Source: Candidatus Chloroheliaceae bacterium (lineage in GTDB: Bacteria; Chloroflexota; Chloroflexia; Chloroheliales; Chloroheliaceae). From it: 48,097 nucleotides of DNA. Below, one piece after another: positions 24,911-32,983 of the stretch (position 1 is the stretch's first letter; each line of letters opens with the position of its first letter). The notes under the pieces were generated by a model. It saw only the letters and a program-made list of their open reading frames with translations, ran no database searches and was not told the DNA's origin. A program made the translations under genes and the position numbers. Where the stretch lies: contig JACAUC010000013.1 of NCBI GenBank assembly GCA_013390945.1, forward strand, positions 1-48,097, given 5' to 3'.

Positions 24911-25261
24911 TTAATGGGGTAGGTTATTAATATAGTCAGCGATTTTATCAAGGTCAAAGGGTTTTGGCATATAACCATTGGCACTGGCGGCCCTAATCCG
25001 ATCTATCTTGGCCGCGCTCATCATTACAACCGGGGTGGTGGCTAAAACATTATCTTGGCGTACTTGGTCTAATAGCTCATAGCCTGTCATAACAGGCATC
25101 ATTATATCGCAAAAAATGATCTGGGGCTTTTCGCTTTGAGCCAATTTCAGTGCCTCAGAGCCATCATAAGCACACAGGGCTTGGTGTCCTAAATCTTCTA
25201 CTACGGAGGCGATTAGCTCCACTAGAGCTTTTTCGTCATCTACAATCAGCACTTTTGCCAT
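24911..25261 (-). CDS. Stand-alone CheY-like response regulator
   Basis: A 116-residue receiver domain with no output domain. It has the acidic pair VDDE, the phospho-acceptor Asp in IIFCDIMMPVMTGYELL, the Ser of VVMMSA and the Lys of MPKPFD. I chose the ATG at 25261; an alternative start at 25282 would add seven residues. Either way the gene overlaps the 3' end of rnc by 26 or 47 bases, implying translational coupling. No histidine kinase lies in the window, so its partner is unknown. It probably acts by protein-protein contact. Confidence 0.85.
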   Translation of the reverse strand: MAKVLIVDDEKALVELIASVVEDLGHQALCAYDGSEALKLAQSEKPQIIFCDIMMPVMTGYELLDQVRQDNVLATTPVVMMSAAKIDRIRAASANGYMPKPFDLDKIADYINNLPH

Positions 25262-26003
25262 TAATCCTATTACCACTTCCACTATCTCCTCCCGATGGCA
25301 CTAACTCAGTTTCAGCCTGAACAAGCGAAAGAGCATCTTTAGCGGCGGCTTGCTGAGCATATTGTTTAGTAGTGCCACTACCTCGTCCAAGGACACGCTC
25401 TCCTACTTGGACTTCAATTTCAAAGATTCTTTCATGCTCTGGGCCACTGGCTTTTGCTACATAGTAGAAAGGTGCCTGATGATAGTGATGTTGTACTGCT
25501 TCTTGCAATAAACTCTTATAATCGCGGTGTCGCCCTTCGCTCAAGATCTCGATCAGTTCTTTTTCTAGCTGGGGTAGCAGCCATATTTGTACCCCTTCTA
25601 ATCCTTGCTCAAGAAAGAGCGCACCCAGAACGGCTTCAAAGGCACTTGCCAGCGTTAAAGTGCGGCTCCGTCCTCCAGTAGCAGCCTCACCTTTACCCAG
25701 AAAAAGATATTGTCCTATTTCAAAATTACCCGCCCATTTGTTAAGCGTCTCGCGGCGTACCAAGGCACTTCGTAGATCAGTTAGTTCGCCTTCTGGCTGC
25801 TCGGGGTAATGTTCGTAGAGATAATTAGCTACTACCAAACTTAATACGGCATCCCCTAAAAACTCTAAGCGTTCATTCGATTGTCGCGCACTGCTCTTCT
25901 CGTTTACATAGGAACGATGGACTAGTGCCAATCGCAGAAGCTCTTGATTCTTGAATTTCAGACCTAATCGCGTTTCCAGTTCATCCAACCGGATGGCTAC
26001 CAT
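25236..26003 (-). CDS. rnc: Ribonuclease III
   Basis: RNase III cuts double-stranded RNA in rRNA and mRNA processing. The 255-residue protein has the signature ERLEFLGDAVLSLVV (catalytic E and D, about residues 40-54), a second acidic region FEAVLGALFLEQG, and a C-terminal double-stranded RNA-binding domain (DYKSLLQEAVQ...YYVAKASGPEHERIFEIEVQVGERVLGRGSGTTKQYAQQAAAKDAL). The last 25 residues after the dsRBD are Gly/Ser-rich and overlap the next gene's start. Upstream is a 645-bp repeat-rich gap. Confidence 0.95.
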   Translation of the reverse strand: MVAIRLDELETRLGLKFKNQELLRLALVHRSYVNEKSSARQSNERLEFLGDAVLSLVVANYLYEHYPEQPEGELTDLRSALVRRETLNKWAGNFEIGQYLFLGKGEAATGGRSRTLTLASAFEAVLGALFLEQGLEGVQIWLLPQLEKELIEILSEGRHRDYKSLLQEAVQHHYHQAPFYYVAKASGPEHERIFEIEVQVGERVLGRGSGTTKQYAQQAAAKDALSLVQAETELVPSGGDSGSGNRINGKSADCR

Positions 26004-26291
26004 ACGTACTCTAACTCCTTACGAAACCTAGACCTCTAATATACAGCAAAATCGAGTAAGGGTCAAAAAAGCGTTACCTTTGTAGCAATTTTGGCTAAAT
26101 TCTGAATTTAACCCCAACTTAAATTCAAAAATCCTTGTTCTAGTCCCAAACTTGCTTGCTTATGGTTCTCAATAATTCAGGTTAGGGGCGTATGACATAA
26201 GCCCCATACTCCTCAAGCTGACATGGCGTTAGCAAAACATATATTATTAGAGGTTATAAAACAACATGAACATCACAGGAGTTTCCCCTCA

Positions 26292-26399
26292 ATGGACACT
26301 TTAGCACACTTAGCTCAATGTCTGCAAACCAGTTTTACTACCACCGCCAATACTTTGGCTAAGACAACTGGCTTTGTGAATTTCTCTTCTAATTGTTAG
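26292..26399 (+). pseudogene. N-terminal remnant of an IS4-like transposase
   Basis: A 35-codon frame with good start context (CAGGAG before the ATG) encodes MDTLAHLAQCLQTSFTTTAN followed by TLAKTTGFV and a stop six residues later. The segment TLAKTTGFV resembles the beginning of IS4-type transposases, which continue with a QRKSKLT-like motif; here the sequence breaks right at that point. It is therefore likely a truncated insertion sequence. Identification is from memory of the family pattern. Confidence 0.4.
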
Positions 26400-26495
26400 G
26401 TAATGATGGTTGGATTTGTGTTATTTCTGGAATTATACCAGAAAAATCAATCGGCGGACGGAGCCGCACTCCCACAAGATCTGGGGAAATGGAAA

Positions 26496-26520
26496 ATTGG
26501 GATTAGAAATCCCTCCTACA
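26496..26520 (-). repeat. Single copy of the dispersed TGTAGGAG/GGATT-AATCC repeat
   Basis: Read on the minus strand it is TGTAGGAG followed by GGATTTCTAATCCC and AAT. It is the same element as the 35-bp units at 12821-12977 and the 42-bp units at 47929-48097, here alone and inverted. Confidence 0.85.
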
Positions 26521-26648
26521 GGGGACAGAGAATATATATGTGGGATGCTGCTCAGTCAGTTGATCTTCCGAATCCCCCGCCCGATTTTTGCAGGACGTGG
26601 TAAAATGGAAAGCTGTTAGATAGAAAATTAACCGAAGCAATTAAAAAA

Positions 26649-28637
26649 ATGCAAGATGTAACTTTTATAGATACCTACGATGTAATCGTGGTGGGGGCGG
26701 GACATGCGGGTTGTGAGGCGGCTTTGGCGGCGGCCCGCATGAATTGTCGCACGTTGTTGCTAACCCTTAACCTTGATAGTGTGGCCTTGATGCCATGTAA
26801 TCCCTCGATTGGTGGTCCGGCTAAGGGTCATTTGGTGCGGGAAATAGATGCGCTGGGCGGTGAGATGGCTCGCAACACCGACCGCACTCTAATTCAGATT
26901 CGGCTGCTGAACACGGGTAAGGGGCCAGCAGTCCAAGCTTTACGCGCCCAATGCGATAAAAAGTTTTACCAATTCTCGATGAAGGAGATTTTGGAAAATA
27001 GCCCCAACCTTAGCCTGTGGCAAGCCCAAGTGGAAGAATTGGTGGTGGGCAAAAATGAACAGACCGGACGGTTAGAGGTGCGGGGGGTGATTATTGCCAA
27101 CGGTTTAGCTTATGGTGCTAAAACGGTGGTGCTGACCACTGGCACTTTCCTCAAGGGTCGGATTATTATGGGCGACTATATTGTCTCGGCGGGAAGGGCG
27201 GGGGAAGGACCGTCGGTGCAGGTCTCGAATAGCTTGGCTGGGTTAGGTTTTTCGTTGCATCGGCTCAAGACTGGCACACCGCCGCGCATTGATGCTCGCA
27301 CAATTGACTTCTCCAAAACTTCGCTCCAACCGGGTAGCACTACGCCCCTCTACTTTACCCATCGCTACGCCGAAGAAGACCGGGTGGCACTGCTCAAACC
27401 ACCTTCGATACCCAAAGCTTTTCCCCACGCTCAATTGGAAGGCTGGCGACCACAGTTGCCCTGCTACCTAGTGTATACTACCGCCGAAACGGGCGATATT
27501 ATTCGGGCCAATTTGCACCGCGCTCCCCTCTTTACAGGCGTAATTGAAGGGGTGGGGCCGCGTTACTGTCCCTCCATTGAAGATAAAATTGTCCGCTTTG
27601 CGGAAAAGCAATCGCATCAACTCTTTTTGGAGCCAGAGGGCTGGATGACCAACGAGGTCTATATTCAGGGAGCCAATACCAGCCTACCCGCCGATGTGCA
27701 GTTGGCCTTCATCCGTTCGATACCGGGGTTGGAGAAGGCCGACATTGTCCGCTTTGGCTATGCGGTGGAGTATGATGCCGTACCCTCCACCGAAATTCGG
27801 GCCAGTATGGAGACCAAGCGGGTTGCCAATCTCTTTTTGGCGGGGCAAATTAACGGCACGAGTGGCTACGAAGAGGCGGCGGGACAGGGCATTATGGCTG
27901 GAATCAATGCGGGTTTGCGGGTGCAGGGCAAGCCTGCCTTTATCCTAAAACGCGAGCAGGCTTATATTGGGGTAATGATAGATGATTTGACTACCAAAGA
28001 GATCAAGGAGCCTTATCGCTTGATGACTAGCCGAGCCGAATATCGCCTGCTTTTGCGGAGCGACAATGCTGACCTGCGCCTCACTCACTTGGGCTATGAA
28101 TTGGGCCTGATCTCGCGCGGACGCTATTTGGCGGTGGAAAACAAACGTGACCGGATTGATTATTATCTTAAAAAGCTGGATAGCCTGACCCTGAATCCTT
28201 CGGTGGAACGGAACGCCGCATTGGAGGCGGCGGGGTTGCCTACTATTAACCACGCGCTCCGAGCTAGTGATTATTTTCGCCGACCCGATGTACACCAAGA
28301 CGCTTTGCCAGTGTTGCTCAAAGAAGAAGTTAACGCTGAGATAGGCGAACAGGTTGAGATTGAGAGCAAATACTCCACCTATATTGGCAAGCAGGAGCAA
28401 GCGGTGGCTCGGATGCGCCGCCTAGAGGATACGCGCCTAGCGGAAGATTTGGATTATGAGGCGATCAGCGGGTTACGTAAAGAGGCTCGCCAACGTCTGC
28501 TTCATTTCAAGCCCTCCACTATCGGTCAGGCTTCGCGCCTTTCCGGGGTTAACCCTCCTGATATTGCGGTACTGGTGGTATATTTGCAGCGTCTGAACGG
28601 TCGGAGAACTCTGGTGGAAGTAGAACCTGTTCCTTAA
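26649..28637 (+). CDS. mnmG: tRNA uridine-5-carboxymethylaminomethyl modification enzyme MnmG (GidA)
   Basis: MnmG, with MnmE, installs the carboxymethylaminomethyl group on the wobble uridine of tRNAs using FAD and a folate. The 662-residue protein has the FAD motif VVGAGHAGCEAA (about residues 14-25), the family blocks MPCNPSIGGPAKGHLVREIDALGGEM and TDRTLIQIRLLNTGKGPAVQ..RAQCDK, the second signature GQINGTSGYEEAAGQG (about 405-420) and the helical C-terminal domain. The length is slightly above the E. coli protein. No mnmE is in the window. The start has no clear Shine-Dalgarno. The small membrane-protein gene follows after 16 bp, probably in the same transcript. Confidence 0.95.
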   Translation: MQDVTFIDTYDVIVVGAGHAGCEAALAAARMNCRTLLLTLNLDSVALMPCNPSIGGPAKGHLVREIDALGGEMARNTDRTLIQIRLLNTGKGPAVQALRAQCDKKFYQFSMKEILENSPNLSLWQAQVEELVVGKNEQTGRLEVRGVIIANGLAYGAKTVVLTTGTFLKGRIIMGDYIVSAGRAGEGPSVQVSNSLAGLGFSLHRLKTGTPPRIDARTIDFSKTSLQPGSTTPLYFTHRYAEEDRVALLKPPSIPKAFPHAQLEGWRPQLPCYLVYTTAETGDIIRANLHRAPLFTGVIEGVGPRYCPSIEDKIVRFAEKQSHQLFLEPEGWMTNEVYIQGANTSLPADVQLAFIRSIPGLEKADIVRFGYAVEYDAVPSTEIRASMETKRVANLFLAGQINGTSGYEEAAGQGIMAGINAGLRVQGKPAFILKREQAYIGVMIDDLTTKEIKEPYRLMTSRAEYRLLLRSDNADLRLTHLGYELGLISRGRYLAVENKRDRIDYYLKKLDSLTLNPSVERNAALEAAGLPTINHALRASDYFRRPDVHQDALPVLLKEEVNAEIGEQVEIESKYSTYIGKQEQAVARMRRLEDTRLAEDLDYEAISGLRKEARQRLLHFKPSTIGQASRLSGVNPPDIAVLVVYLQRLNGRRTLVEVEPVP

Positions 28638-28653
28638 AAAGGGTAAGATCTTT

Positions 28654-29121
28654 ATGCTAACTTCTGTAACAAAACGCCCTCGGTTTGACTATATTCTGCC
28701 GGGTTTGCTAATCTCGTTGATTTTATGGGATTTGTTGGTGGGTCTGAGCAAGGGGGTTTATCCTACCCAAGCTACGCCACTTTCGGTGCTGAGTGGTTTG
28801 GTAGGTCTCTATTTGGCAAATCAGTTGCGCCGCCTAACGACGTTGCACCAGACCACCGAAGAGGATGACCCGGAAGGGGTCGCCGCCAACGCCCAACTTA
28901 ACCGGATGCTGGGGGCGGGACTGTTGATCTTTGGCACTTTCTTTAATTTTTTCTGGTTGGTCAGTCTCCTGACGGTTACGCCGATCCAGGTTCCCCGCAC
29001 CGCTGAGACTAATCTAGGGCGATTGGTAGAAGTTGGTATCTTTATTCTCTTTACTTTACTTCCTTTGGCAGTACAATTTGCCGGGGCCAAGATTTATTAT
29101 TTGGGGCGGCGGGTTAAATAG
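28654..29121 (+). CDS. Small integral membrane protein of unknown function
   Basis: A 155-residue protein with four membrane segments (about residues 14-32, 44-60, 88-108, 125-147) and a charged cytoplasmic or periplasmic loop (LHQTTEEDDPEGVAANAQ). I do not recognise a family. It starts 16 bases after the mnmG stop and is likely co-transcribed with it. A promoter region for the sigma-factor operon follows. Confidence 0.6.
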   Translation: MLTSVTKRPRFDYILPGLLISLILWDLLVGLSKGVYPTQATPLSVLSGLVGLYLANQLRRLTTLHQTTEEDDPEGVAANAQLNRMLGAGLLIFGTFFNFFWLVSLLTVTPIQVPRTAETNLGRLVEVGIFILFTLLPLAVQFAGAKIYYLGRRVK

Positions 29122-29335
29122 ATCTCTTTTGGGTATAAATGACTCAAGTAAAGCATAATTTTATGTTATAATTTTGCTACCAGTCTTCCTGTGCTGGTAA
29201 ACTAAGGGTCTTTTGGGGAATTTTTGGAACTAACTAAGGAGTTAGTCCCAAAGTGCAACCGACCGCTCTTCTATCCGTTTTTAGTACAGAAGCCTTTTTC
29301 TGATAATGCGGAATTAAGAGTGGGAGGTCAAGTTT

Positions 29336-30055
29336 TTGACAGTAGAAGCTTACGCTATACCTACTAGAGTTTTACCTCAATTTTACCGGGGGCCGTTGAG
29401 TGGACTGGTAGAAGGACGTAACGTGTTATCAGATGAAAGCACTTGGGTCGAGCGAGCGCGACAGGGAGATGAGGTTGCGTTTGCGGCGATCTATGACCGC
29501 TATCAAAGGCCAATTTATGGGCTGGTTTACCGACTGATGGGTAATCCTGACGATGCTTTTGACATTACTCAGGATGTCTTTGTGAAGGCTTATAAGGGGT
29601 TAGGTAAAATTTCCCCTGAGGCCGAACTAAACCTGTCGGCTTGGCTACACCGGATAGCTTCTAATGCCTGTATGGATGTGTTGCGGCGGCGTAAAATTGT
29701 ACGCTGGCTGCCTTGGGATCCGACGGAACATGCCAATATTACTCCGGCCAACGATTCGGATGAGCCTGAGCAGAATTTGCTCTCCCATGAAACCCGCGAG
29801 CAGGTGCAGGCGGTACTCAATAATATGTCGGAAAAGTATCGGCTCTGCCTGGTATTACGCGAATATCAGGAGATGTCGTGTGAAGAGATTGCTGTGGTTA
29901 TGAATGTTTCGCGAGCGGCGGTAAAATCGCTGCTCTTTCGAGCCCGCGAACAGTTTCGTGAGATCTATATCGAGATGGAACGCCTAGGTAGTTTTAGCGC
30001 GACGAGTGCTGGAACTGGCAAACGGGGTCGGGGCAAAAGAGGTGGGCCAAAATGA
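29336..30055 (+). CDS. ECF RNA polymerase sigma factor
   Basis: The 239-residue protein has sigma region 2 (ARQGDEVAFAAIYDRYQRPIYGLVYRLMGNPDDAFDITQDVFVKAYKGL, about residues 38-88) and region 4 (LNNMSEKYRLCLVLREYQEMSCEEIAVVMNVSRAAVKSLLFRAREQFRE, about 162-212), joined by a short linker, as in ECF/group 4 sigma factors. It starts at TTG with GGGAGG eight bases upstream. The following gene begins at its stop codon (ATGA overlap) and encodes a zinc-finger anti-sigma factor, so the two form a coupled regulatory pair. The C-terminal basic tail (GKRGRGKRG) is unusual. Sigma regulons cannot be guessed. Confidence 0.93.
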   Translation: MTVEAYAIPTRVLPQFYRGPLSGLVEGRNVLSDESTWVERARQGDEVAFAAIYDRYQRPIYGLVYRLMGNPDDAFDITQDVFVKAYKGLGKISPEAELNLSAWLHRIASNACMDVLRRRKIVRWLPWDPTEHANITPANDSDEPEQNLLSHETREQVQAVLNNMSEKYRLCLVLREYQEMSCEEIAVVMNVSRAAVKSLLFRAREQFREIYIEMERLGSFSATSAGTGKRGRGKRGGPK

Positions 30056-31569
30056 ACCCGGAATGTGCCAGTATTCGTCCCCTTATCTCGGACTATTTTG
30101 ATGGGGAGACCACTGAGAGTAATACCCGGTTAGTCCGGCAACATTTGGAGGGTTGCCCGGATTGTCAAGCTGCTTTGGCTGCCTATCAAGCTATTCGGGT
30201 GCAGTTTAACCAAATAGGTCATACTTCGGCCCCCCTAGACTTGCGTAGGGCGGTGTTGGCTCAAGTCCACGCTACCAGAACCACTCGCGCGTCTAACCTC
30301 CGCTCTAATTTGGAGTATGGAGTACTGTTAGGCGGAATTTTAACGGTTATGCTGGTAATTGCGTTATTTGTAGTAATTTTAACTACGGGCAACTCCAACA
30401 CCGGCGCTCAGGTAGCCAGCGTGGTCGCCTCTGCCGATGGTGGCACTATGGTAACATTTAGCCAGCCGATTAATGCCGAAGATATAAAGAAGAATCTTCA
30501 GGTCACTGATGCTACTGGTCGGACGATTGAAACTGACGTGCGTAAGGTTAGCGATAAAACTATCGAGCTTAAACCTAAGCTAGGTGAAAGCCCGGCCCCT
30601 GACAAACCGTTAAACGTTACGGTAAATAAAGGTGGCGCGGTACAAACTCCCCAGCAATTTACGGTGGCACAACTTCCTCCTACTTTGACCGTTGTTCCCG
30701 CGACAGCTACTACTCGCCCTGCCCAAGCTACACTCGTACCTACTACGGCGGCGGTAAGTAGTGCTACTTCGATTACTGTCCCGGTTAGCACCACTCTTCC
30801 AGTTCGTACTACTGTTACGGTGGTTATCCCAGTGACCACTACTACCGCACCGCTTATCACCCCGACCGTGACCACTGGTGTTACCCTTACGGTGACAATT
30901 ACGCCGAGTGTTAGCGTGACACTTACTGCAACATCGGCGGTAACGGCTACTGCTACCCTTACTACTACCACGACAGTAACACTAGTTCCTACCACGACGG
31001 TAACACTAATTCCTACTACAACTGTAACAGCCACCGCTACTTTTACCCCTACTGTCACCTTGCCAGTCTCGACCACTGCGACTCTGACGGGGGTAGGTTG
31101 CAAGATTGTTCCGGTGAGTGGTTTTGGTAAAGTTTATAACCAGCAGTTGAATTTACCGCAGCGTCTCGGTTGCCCGCTTGAGCAGGAACGCCAAGTTACT
31201 TTAGCTTACCAATCTTTTACCAATGGCTTTATGCTTTATGACCAGCTCACCAGCCGAATTTTTGTTTTTTACCCAAGTGGTAGAGTTGAAACTTACAAAA
31301 ATTCCTTTCAGGATGGTGATCCTACGCCCGATAGTCCCTCCACTTGTAAGGTACAATCGGGACGTGGCTTTGGTAAGCTCTGGTTCTCTATGTCGGCAGT
31401 GAGCCAAGGATTAGGTTGTCCCTTGGCTCCTGAGAATAGTAATGCCCTTTCTGCGACCCAAAATTATGAGCAAGGTGTGTTGTTCTTCTATCCCAATGCC
31501 TCTAACGGAAGACGAATTTATGTGGTCTTAGCCAACGGCACTTATCTCGATCTAGCCGATGTCGGATAG
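30052..31569 (+). CDS. Transmembrane zinc-finger anti-sigma factor with exported sensory region
   Basis: The 505-residue protein has a ZAS-type zinc finger at the N-terminus (Cys5 and the HxxxCxxC motif His31-Cys35-Cys38), one membrane helix (about residues 90-112) and a large extracytoplasmic part. The exported part starts with a Big/Ig-like domain (about 125-200, DGGTMVTFSQPINAEDIKKNLQV). A Thr/Val-rich linker of about 130 residues follows, then a C-terminal domain with two copies of the FGK-W/Y...LGCPL unit (FGKVYNQQLNLPQRLGCPLEQE and FGKLWFSMSAVSQGLGCPLAPE). That unit is shared with other exported proteins in this window. The ATGA overlap with the sigma gene indicates coupled translation. 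It holds the sigma factor at the membrane until an envelope signal arrives, by analogy. Confidence 0.85.
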   Translation: MNPECASIRPLISDYFDGETTESNTRLVRQHLEGCPDCQAALAAYQAIRVQFNQIGHTSAPLDLRRAVLAQVHATRTTRASNLRSNLEYGVLLGGILTVMLVIALFVVILTTGNSNTGAQVASVVASADGGTMVTFSQPINAEDIKKNLQVTDATGRTIETDVRKVSDKTIELKPKLGESPAPDKPLNVTVNKGGAVQTPQQFTVAQLPPTLTVVPATATTRPAQATLVPTTAAVSSATSITVPVSTTLPVRTTVTVVIPVTTTTAPLITPTVTTGVTLTVTITPSVSVTLTATSAVTATATLTTTTTVTLVPTTTVTLIPTTTVTATATFTPTVTLPVSTTATLTGVGCKIVPVSGFGKVYNQQLNLPQRLGCPLEQERQVTLAYQSFTNGFMLYDQLTSRIFVFYPSGRVETYKNSFQDGDPTPDSPSTCKVQSGRGFGKLWFSMSAVSQGLGCPLAPENSNALSATQNYEQGVLFFYPNASNGRRIYVVLANGTYLDLADVG

Positions 31570-31573
31570 CCGA

Positions 31574-32593
31574 CTATTTCTTCTCCCCCACTTCCCGCCC
31601 GTTCAAAGGTTGCACCGGGCGGGCATTGTCTCCGATGACTGAGATAAACTTTTCTACCTGCGCTTTGGAGACCGTTATCGGATTTTCCATTACAATCCAG
31701 CGGACTCCTTCGGTGCAGGGCGGAGTAGTTAACGAGCCTTGGTAGGTGTAATAGGCTTGGTTGCTGGGATAGCTGTCCTTGATATTGATAGTCAGCTTGT
31801 AGGTCTCTTTGGCTACTTTGGTGGGCATTTTATCCCAAAATTTTGCTAGGAAGGGGTTTTCCGCGCCCTCGACCATCATAATCCCTATTACTGCCAGACT
31901 GCCATCGGCGGCCTTGTGTACTAGATGTAATTCCATTGGGAAGGACTTACCATTAAATTTGTGTTCGCTGGGCGCATGAAAGTGGAATTGGGCTAGGTCA
32001 AACTGTTTATTGTCAATCGTGAGAGTGCTACCCTTGTCATAGTCAATTTGGATAGTATGACCGTTGTTTCCGATGGTTAAATTGGTGTTGGAGTAAGCCG
32101 TCTCCACTTTCTTTAGAGGAGTCTCCTTAGTTAAGGTGGTAAGATCAATCGGAGTCTGGTTTTTTCCCACCTTACAAGCGGCATAGCTCGGATCTAAATC
32201 ACCCCAAAACGCGGGACCTTCTTTACCTTCGTAAGTCCAATGAACCGCTGTGGCGGCAGTAGTAGAACCTGCGGCAGTAGTGGAACCTGCGGCAGTAGTG
32301 GAACCTACGGCAGTAGTGGAACCTACGGCAGTAGTGGAACCTACGGCAGTGGTAGGTTTTGCAGTGGTGGAACCTGCGGCAGTGGTGGAACCTGCAGCAG
32401 TAGTGGAACCTGCGGCAGTGGTGGAACCTGCGGCAGTGGTGGAACCTGCGGCAGTGGTGGAACCTGCGGCAGTGGTGGCAGTAAGAGCTGGAACAACAGT
32501 GGCGGTACTACTTCCACAGGCCGCTAAAATAGCACCTGCGGCCAAAGCTGTTAGTTCCGATACGAACTGTCGCCTAGATTGTTTTTTAGTCAT
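31574..32593 (-). CDS. Lipoprotein alpha-carbonic anhydrase
   Basis: The enzyme interconverts CO2 and bicarbonate outside the cytoplasm. The 339-residue protein begins with a Tat-like signal (KKQSRRQFVSE) and a lipobox ending LAAC (about residue 25), so it should be exported and lipid-anchored. A linker of about 12 GSTTAA/GSTTAV hexapeptides (residues about 38-115) is followed by a full alpha-CA domain: WTYEGKEGPAFWGDL, the zinc-binding His in FDLAQFHFHAPSEH and MELHLVHK (around 203-222), and YQGSLTTPPCTEGVRWIV. The gene ends four bases from the convergent anti-sigma gene. Presence of an alpha-CA fits inorganic-carbon supply for photo- or mixotrophic growth, an inference. Confidence 0.93.
   Translation of the reverse strand: MTKKQSRRQFVSELTALAAGAILAACGSSTATVVPALTATTAAGSTTAAGSTTAAGSTTAAGSTTAAGSTTAAGSTTAKPTTAVGSTTAVGSTTAVGSTTAAGSTTAAGSTTAATAVHWTYEGKEGPAFWGDLDPSYAACKVGKNQTPIDLTTLTKETPLKKVETAYSNTNLTIGNNGHTIQIDYDKGSTLTIDNKQFDLAQFHFHAPSEHKFNGKSFPMELHLVHKAADGSLAVIGIMMVEGAENPFLAKFWDKMPTKVAKETYKLTINIKDSYPSNQAYYTYQGSLTTPPCTEGVRWIVMENPITVSKAQVEKFISVIGDNARPVQPLNGREVGEKK
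32254..32484 (-). repeat. 18-bp coding minisatellite in the carbonic anhydrase linker
   Basis: Roughly twelve 18-bp units encode (A/V)GSTTA, read on the minus strand as variations of GCAGGTTCCACTACTGCC. A single KPT unit interrupts the array. The high DNA identity suggests length variation among strains. Confidence 0.88.
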
Positions 32594-32983
32594 TAAAAGT
32601 CTCCTTAACAGGAATAGTGTAAATAAATAGCATTGAGTAGCTCTAGCGAGTAACAGATTGTTCGAACCAAGCGTTGTTAGGCTGAAGGCTTGCTAAAGTT
32701 AGTATCGGTCGGACTATTGATTTAAATTAACCAAAAGAAAGCCTGTCGCTTAATATGGTCTAATTTTAGCATAGCTAAAGAATATGTGCAAGGGGTTGAC
32801 ATTTAATACATTCAAATTCACCTTATTTATAAGGTATTGAATATGATTGCCCTACCTCTACCAGTATGGTGAATAAAGCGTTTTTAGGCTACCAGCCTTC
32901 AATTCAACTTACTAAAAAACAGAGGTTAGCCTAAGAGTAGGTTGACCTCTGTTTCTTGCTATTTCGATAAGGCGATAAGCCTA
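32594..32983. other. Intergenic region between carbonic anhydrase and acs
   Basis: No gene is seen. It contains a perfect dyad CCTTAT-TT-ATAAGG (32821-32834), a TTGACA at 32796-32801 without a good -10 at the right distance, and the acs terminator at 32914-32954. The carbonic anhydrase promoter should lie in its left part. Confidence 0.5.
32914..32954 (-). terminator. acs: Intrinsic terminator of acs
   Basis: On the minus strand, AAACAGAGGTCAACCT pairs with AGGCTAACCTCTGTTT (two mismatched or wobble positions, 6-base loop), followed directly by a run of T (plus strand A at 32914-32919). It lies 30 bp after the acs stop codon. Confidence 0.85.

Larger units (their letters stand above)
26004..26648. 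other. Repeat- and IS-remnant-rich intergenic region
   Basis: This 645-bp gap between rnc and mnmG contains three recognisable items: a decayed hairpin GGGGC...GCCCC (26185-26205) resembling that at 2384-2402, a short transposase remnant (26292-26399), and one inverted copy of the dispersed GGATT-AATCC repeat (26496-26520). Open frames at 26403-26619 run through the repeat and are not credible genes. The mnmG promoter probably lies in the last 100 bp. Confidence 0.7.

Noticed and set aside
26403..26619. Overlapping 66- and 69-codon frames
   Set aside because: Both run through the dispersed repeat at 26496-26520 and have no protein-like pattern.
30498..31103. 201-codon minus-strand frame rich in Val/Thr/Gly
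   Set aside because: Antisense of the Thr-rich stalk of the anti-sigma factor.
31594..31623. GC-rich hairpin CCCGCCCG/CGGGCGGG as a terminator
   Set aside because: It lies inside the last codons of the carbonic anhydrase gene and no T-run follows on either strand; it could still slow transcription of the convergent gene.
32240..32630. Plus-strand frames of 95 and 126 codons opposite the carbonic anhydrase
   Set aside because: They are created by the 18-bp minisatellite, which is open in several frames; the minus-strand frame has a signal peptide and a full enzyme domain.
32796..32954. Small RNA gene from a TTGACA box to the hairpin at 32917-32954
   Set aside because: No -10 element at a suitable distance, and the hairpin is better explained as the acs terminator on the other strand.
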